NCBI GenBank assembly: GCA_026706075.1
Contig: JAPOZM010000122.1
Coordinates: forward strand, 62,001-126,000
DNA length: 64,000 nucleotides
Direction: 5' to 3'
DNA from: Gemmatimonadaceae bacterium
GTDB lineage: Bacteria; Latescibacterota; UBA2968; UBA8231
Shown here: positions 61,901 through 64,000 of the stretch, in pieces
How positions within the stretch are numbered: position 1 is the first letter of the stretch
Layout: every line of letters starts with the position of its first letter
Notes under the pieces: generated by a model
What the model saw: the letters and a program-made list of their open reading frames with translations, nothing else
Told to the model about the DNA's origin: nothing
Database searches by the model: none
Program-made: the position numbers and the translations under genes

Positions 61901-62224
61901 TTCCAGGGTCTCGATGGTCAACGGCGCCAGGCTGTGCAACCGGCCCTCGGTCAGGTCGAGACGCTGGGGATAGCGGTCGGCGAGAAAGTTCACCATGCCG
62001 AGGATGGCCAGCACCAGGAGCCCTCCCCAGAAGGCGTTGAGCCAGCGCCCGTACTGGCGGAAGAGATCGGGATTGAGCACTGCCGACACGGCGACCAGCA
62101 GCGCCCCGACGCCGGCGTTGACCGCCGGCAGCCAGACCGCCTCGGGCTCGAGGAGCATGGCCAGACCGGCGGCGGCGAGCAGGGCCGCGCCGGCGAGGCT
62201 GGCGAAGGTCGAATAGGGCTTCAT
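58985..62224 (-). CDS. Tandem-duplicated GldG-like protein of the ABC locus
   Basis: This 1079-residue protein is two copies of a GldG-type (ABC-associated) periplasmic domain in one chain. Repeat 1 (about 79-505) and repeat 2 (about 531-985) share LADRYPQRLDLTEGRLHSLAP / LGDRYHWRLDLTEDALFTLAP-type starts. They also share VGHGE / GGHGE, GDDFVIDTSG / GDDFVVDLSG, and VVFGDADFASNRYF / VVFGDADFARNQHI. Each ends in one or more membrane helices, and extra helices close the protein (about 985-1065). Single-copy GldG is about 500-600 residues. The ATG overlaps the permease stop (ATGA). Confidence 0.87.
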   Translation of the reverse strand: MKPYSTFASLAGAALLAAAGLAMLLEPEAVWLPAVNAGVGALLVAVSAVLNPDLFRQYGRWLNAFWGGLLVLAILGMVNFLADRYPQRLDLTEGRLHSLAPLTIETLEALDKEVEALAFMEEGEDEELRGLLEQYAVHGGGRFDFEFVDPDRDPARTQEYGVRAYNTLVLAAGAERQSLTELTEKEITNAMLKVLRDRRERVCFTVGHGERGVGNLESDLGLLAERLREIDYVVGDSLFLAREARVPEDCRVLIVAGPRSPFLGHEVEAVRTYLQRGGSLLVLAEALEESGLDELMGEWGVVTGDDFVIDTSGIGSLFGLDFTIPVVTTYDDRHPIARRHRGGVMTFYELARSVELDSAAVAANSATAAVLARTSSASWAETDLAVLGEGSGADRTVRLDDSDRRGPVGLGVAVADTAAGGRLVVFGDADFASNRYFDTQGNGDLALNAVSWLAEDEALISIRPRDPGFNPIALTEAQSDWIFWITLIIYPAAIAAAGFVVVSRSGRWSLRDLAAAGLAVALSLGVLGLLNYLGDRYHWRLDLTEDALFTLAPESLELLREADDAGKYIQVRTFMSDMEGGRFQEIVKEYGYRSRRFDFETVDPQKDALLVRRYGIRERGTSIVEVTGGGQVVTERFAEQSEEALSNAIRRALAADERAIGFVGGHGEGRLTDVDGEGYSILNGRLKEMNLRVRDSLRPGADDLSQVQALAVLGPRSPLSAAEVEGVRRFMERGGDLLLLVDPGRDSGLETLLRDEYDIDIGDDFVVDLSGLGQLLGTDVSVPVVLRYGDHPITEGAVRGQMSFFPMARSVSATAGGFEVEALAFTDRNAWGESDLSVLTGEEGGAIDFDPESDRPGPMSLAVASTAEADSAAEGDGTRIVVFGDADFARNQHISQQANGELAAAAVRWLTEGEESLTIPPKQPRFNPINLVGTAGSVVLWVSVFVLPFAVALSGFVIMLRRGYGTYVSGFVTWLVYNFLALGTWYYIIGVIGLGEASLWRGEGYLVLGLICWGLGYGLYKREPRVWPPALATLAANAGLAFVAVPEPTLQLVLAGLSIANACILVWIRRDFQPAAAAA

Positions 62225-63006
62225 CGGCGCCAGCGCCTCGACTCGAGGACGCGGGTGGTGAGGAACAGGCAGAAGAAGATGAAGCTCAGGTAGAACAGGA
62301 CGTCCGCCGTGTCGATGACACCGCGCTGGAAATCCTGCAGGTGCTGGATGATCGACAGGTAGGAGAGCAGCTTGGCCGCCGTAGGACCGGCGAAGCTCGC
62401 CGACCAGTCGATCAGCCACAGGAGCAGCAGCGCACCGAAGGAGAGCAGCACGGCGACGATCTGGTTCTCCGTCAGGGACGAGGCAAGGACCCCGACGCCG
62501 ACGAAGGTACCCCCGAGGAGCAGGTAGCCGAGGTAGGCCGACCAGATCGGCCCCCAGTCCGGATCGCCGTAGACCTCGAGGATGAGGCAGAAGACGAGGG
62601 TCAGGGCGACGATGATGGTGTAGAGGGTCAGGGCGGCGAAGAACTTGCCGAGGAGGACCTGCACCGTGGAGACGGGGGAGGTCATGAGGAGCTCGATGGT
62701 GCCGCTCTTCTTCTCCTCCGCGAAGAGCCGCATGGTCAGCATGGGCACCACGAGGAGCCAGATGAAGTCCATGACCGCGAAGAACTGGGTGACCACCATC
62801 TCGTTGAGGTTCAGGCTCGGCATGGCCCCCTGCATGAACTGCTGGCGCTGGCTGAACTGGAGGCACCAGAAGTTGAACTGCATGAGGATGTTGCGGAACA
62901 GGTACCCGGAGAGGAACAGGAAGACGCCGGCGATCACGTAGGCCACGGGCGAGACGAAGTAGGAGCGCAGCTCCTTGGTGTAGATGGCGAGGAAGTTGCG
63001 CATCAC
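62221..63006 (-). CDS. ABC-2 type permease (GldF-like)
   Basis: This 261-residue membrane protein has six helices and begins NFLAIYTKELRSYFVSPVAYV, the family start for GldF/NosY-like permeases. The ADPYGDPDWG-type loop and FAEEKKSGTIELLMTSPVS block are typical of ABC-2 subunits. It pairs with the ATPase, overlapping it by 4 bases (ATGA), and with the tandem GldG protein downstream. In Bacteroidetes, GldA-GldF-GldG is an ABC complex needed for gliding; in other phyla the same trio has no known substrate. Confidence 0.9.
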   Translation of the reverse strand: MMRNFLAIYTKELRSYFVSPVAYVIAGVFLFLSGYLFRNILMQFNFWCLQFSQRQQFMQGAMPSLNLNEMVVTQFFAVMDFIWLLVVPMLTMRLFAEEKKSGTIELLMTSPVSTVQVLLGKFFAALTLYTIIVALTLVFCLILEVYGDPDWGPIWSAYLGYLLLGGTFVGVGVLASSLTENQIVAVLLSFGALLLLWLIDWSASFAGPTAAKLLSYLSIIQHLQDFQRGVIDTADVLFYLSFIFFCLFLTTRVLESRRWRR

Positions 63007-63956
63007 TGGGCTCCTTCGGCTTCGGAGGTGAGACGCAGGAAGATGTCTTCCAGGGTCATGTCTAGGCTGCGCAGCTCGCGCAGGCCGTAGCCGCCGTCGA
63101 CGACCGCCTTCGCCAGGGGATCGCGGAGATCCTGGCCGGGGGCGGCGGTCACCACGTACACGCCCTCGCCGGCAGCGGTCTCGTCGCCGCTCTCCTCCTT
63201 GACCTCGAGCACCCCCGGAATCCCCCGCACCAGGCGGAGGACGTCCTCCCGGGGCCCGGCGACGCGGGCGCGCAGCAGCTCGCCCTCCTTCAACTGCTCC
63301 GTCAGGCTCTCCGGGGATCCCTCGCCGACGATACGGCCCTTGTCGATGATGACCACCTTCTCGCAGGTCATCGACACCTCCGGCAGGATGTGGGTGGAGA
63401 GGACGATGGTGTGCTCGCCCCGCAAGGACTTGATCATCTCGCGGATCTCGATGATCTGCTTCGGGTCGAGGCCCACCGTGGGCTCGTCGAGGATGAGCAC
63501 GCTGGGGTTGTGAACCAGGGCCTGCGCCAGCCCGACGCGCTGGCGGTAGCCCTTGGAGAGGTGGCCGATCAGGCTGCGCCGCACGTGGGCGACGCCGGTC
63601 TTCTCCATCGTCTCGTCGATGCGCGAAGAGAGCACCGCCGAGGGCACGCCCTTGATGCGGGCCACGAAACCGAGGTAGGCATCCACTGTCATGTCGCTGT
63701 AGAGGGGCGGCAACTCGGGCAGGTAGCCGATCCGCCGCCGAACCTCCATCGACTCCTCGAGGACGTCGAAGCCGTCGATGGCGGCCGTCCCGGAAGAGGG
63801 GGGAAGATAGCAGGTGACGATGCGCATGGTCGTCGTCTTTCCCGCCCCGTTGGGGCCGAGAAACCCCAGGATCTGCCCGGTCTCGACGCGGAAGGTGACG
63901 TCCTCTATGGCCGTCACCTCTCCGTAGTGTTTGGACAACTCGCGGACTTCGATCAC
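63003..63956 (-). CDS. ABC transporter ATP-binding protein (GldA-like)
   Basis: This 317-residue cytoplasmic ATPase has Walker A GPNGAGKTTTM near 33, signature HLSKGYRQRVGLAQAL near 130, Walker B VLILDEPTVGLD near 150 and a switch His in LSTHILPE near 188. The last 100 residues form the extra domain common in GldA/NatA/CcmA-type subunits. The start is GTG 63956, with CAGGAGAG about 9 bases upstream; family homologues also begin MIEVREL. It is the first gene of the visible leftward string of ABC, Bat and MurG/MraY-like genes, and upstream genes are outside the window. Confidence 0.94.
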   Translation of the reverse strand: MIEVRELSKHYGEVTAIEDVTFRVETGQILGFLGPNGAGKTTTMRIVTCYLPPSSGTAAIDGFDVLEESMEVRRRIGYLPELPPLYSDMTVDAYLGFVARIKGVPSAVLSSRIDETMEKTGVAHVRRSLIGHLSKGYRQRVGLAQALVHNPSVLILDEPTVGLDPKQIIEIREMIKSLRGEHTIVLSTHILPEVSMTCEKVVIIDKGRIVGEGSPESLTEQLKEGELLRARVAGPREDVLRLVRGIPGVLEVKEESGDETAAGEGVYVVTAAPGQDLRDPLAKAVVDGGYGLRELRSLDMTLEDIFLRLTSEAEGAQ

Positions 63957-64000
63957 GGAAATGACTCTCCTGTCAGTTGCGGCTCATGCGGCTCTGGAAG

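Noticed and set aside
58934..62293. Open frame of 1119 codons on the plus strand
   Set aside because: It is antisense to the GldG-like gene, has no recognisable domain, and is an artefact of high GC content in which stop codons are rare.
63973..64000. C-terminal end of a further leftward gene (…SRMSRN then stop)
   Set aside because: Only nine codons are visible, which is too little to support a gene call.

Overview
This is a 64 kb window of high-GC DNA with almost no intergenic space. No interval between supported genes exceeds about 280 bases. I saw no tRNA, rRNA, CRISPR array, insertion sequence or phage gene. The content points to a Gram-negative, probably uncultured bacterium: Omp85-type barrel, lipoprotein signals, Bat and Gld-type genes, and a CoaBC variant of a type I associate with Bacteroidetes. 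An FCB-group lineage (Eisenbacteria, Krumholzibacteriota or Gemmatimonadota-like) is my best inference, but the phylum cannot be fixed from this window. Most neighbours on one strand overlap by 4 bases (ATGA, GTGA or TTGA) or are a few bases apart, so translational coupling is the rule.

1-9985: the start of glgC, mgtE, a divergent pair of a short-chain dehydrogenase and rmlA, then a leftward unit qor - S1-domain protein - trpB - trpA, and a lipase-maturation-factor homologue. 10158-16467: a sulfatase-fold gene, then a leftward coupled operon of histidine phosphatase, glcD, glcF, rhamnose-mutarotase-like and serC, which looks like glycolate-to-serine metabolism. 16567-26040: pepA, dcd, a GT39-TPR fusion and a membrane dipeptidase (rightward); an M32 carboxypeptidase (leftward); an enolase-superfamily protein (rightward); a xylose-isomerase-like TIM barrel (leftward).

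39431-26092: a long leftward gene string. It contains a small membrane protein, a dapF homologue whose two catalytic cysteines are both serine, a SprT-DUF2786 fusion, a peptidase-propeller-Omp85 fusion, two beta-propeller lipoproteins around a small membrane protein, yicC, a type 2 CMP kinase, coaBC, a family 4 uracil-DNA glycosylase and dnaB. 39567-47939: polX, a Tat-exported phospholipase C/P1-nuclease-like protein, a 1-Cys peroxiredoxin, a small HTH gene coupled to ssb, a class V aminotransferase coupled to recG, and a small membrane protein. The HTH-ssb unit has a near-consensus promoter with an 11-bp inverted repeat laid across it.

63956-47956: one leftward gene string. It runs Gld-like ABC ATPase, ABC-2 permease, a 1079-residue tandem-duplicated GldG-like protein, a DUF4340 protein, a Bat-associated membrane protein, BatA-BatB-BatC-BatD-BatE, then a MurG-like glycosyltransferase fused to HEAT repeats and an MraY-like transferase. 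This block is the best candidate for an undescribed system. It combines an envelope ABC complex, VWA/TPR Bat proteins without a visible MoxR or DUF58 gene, and a lipid-linked sugar transferase pair lying outside a cell-wall (dcw) cluster.
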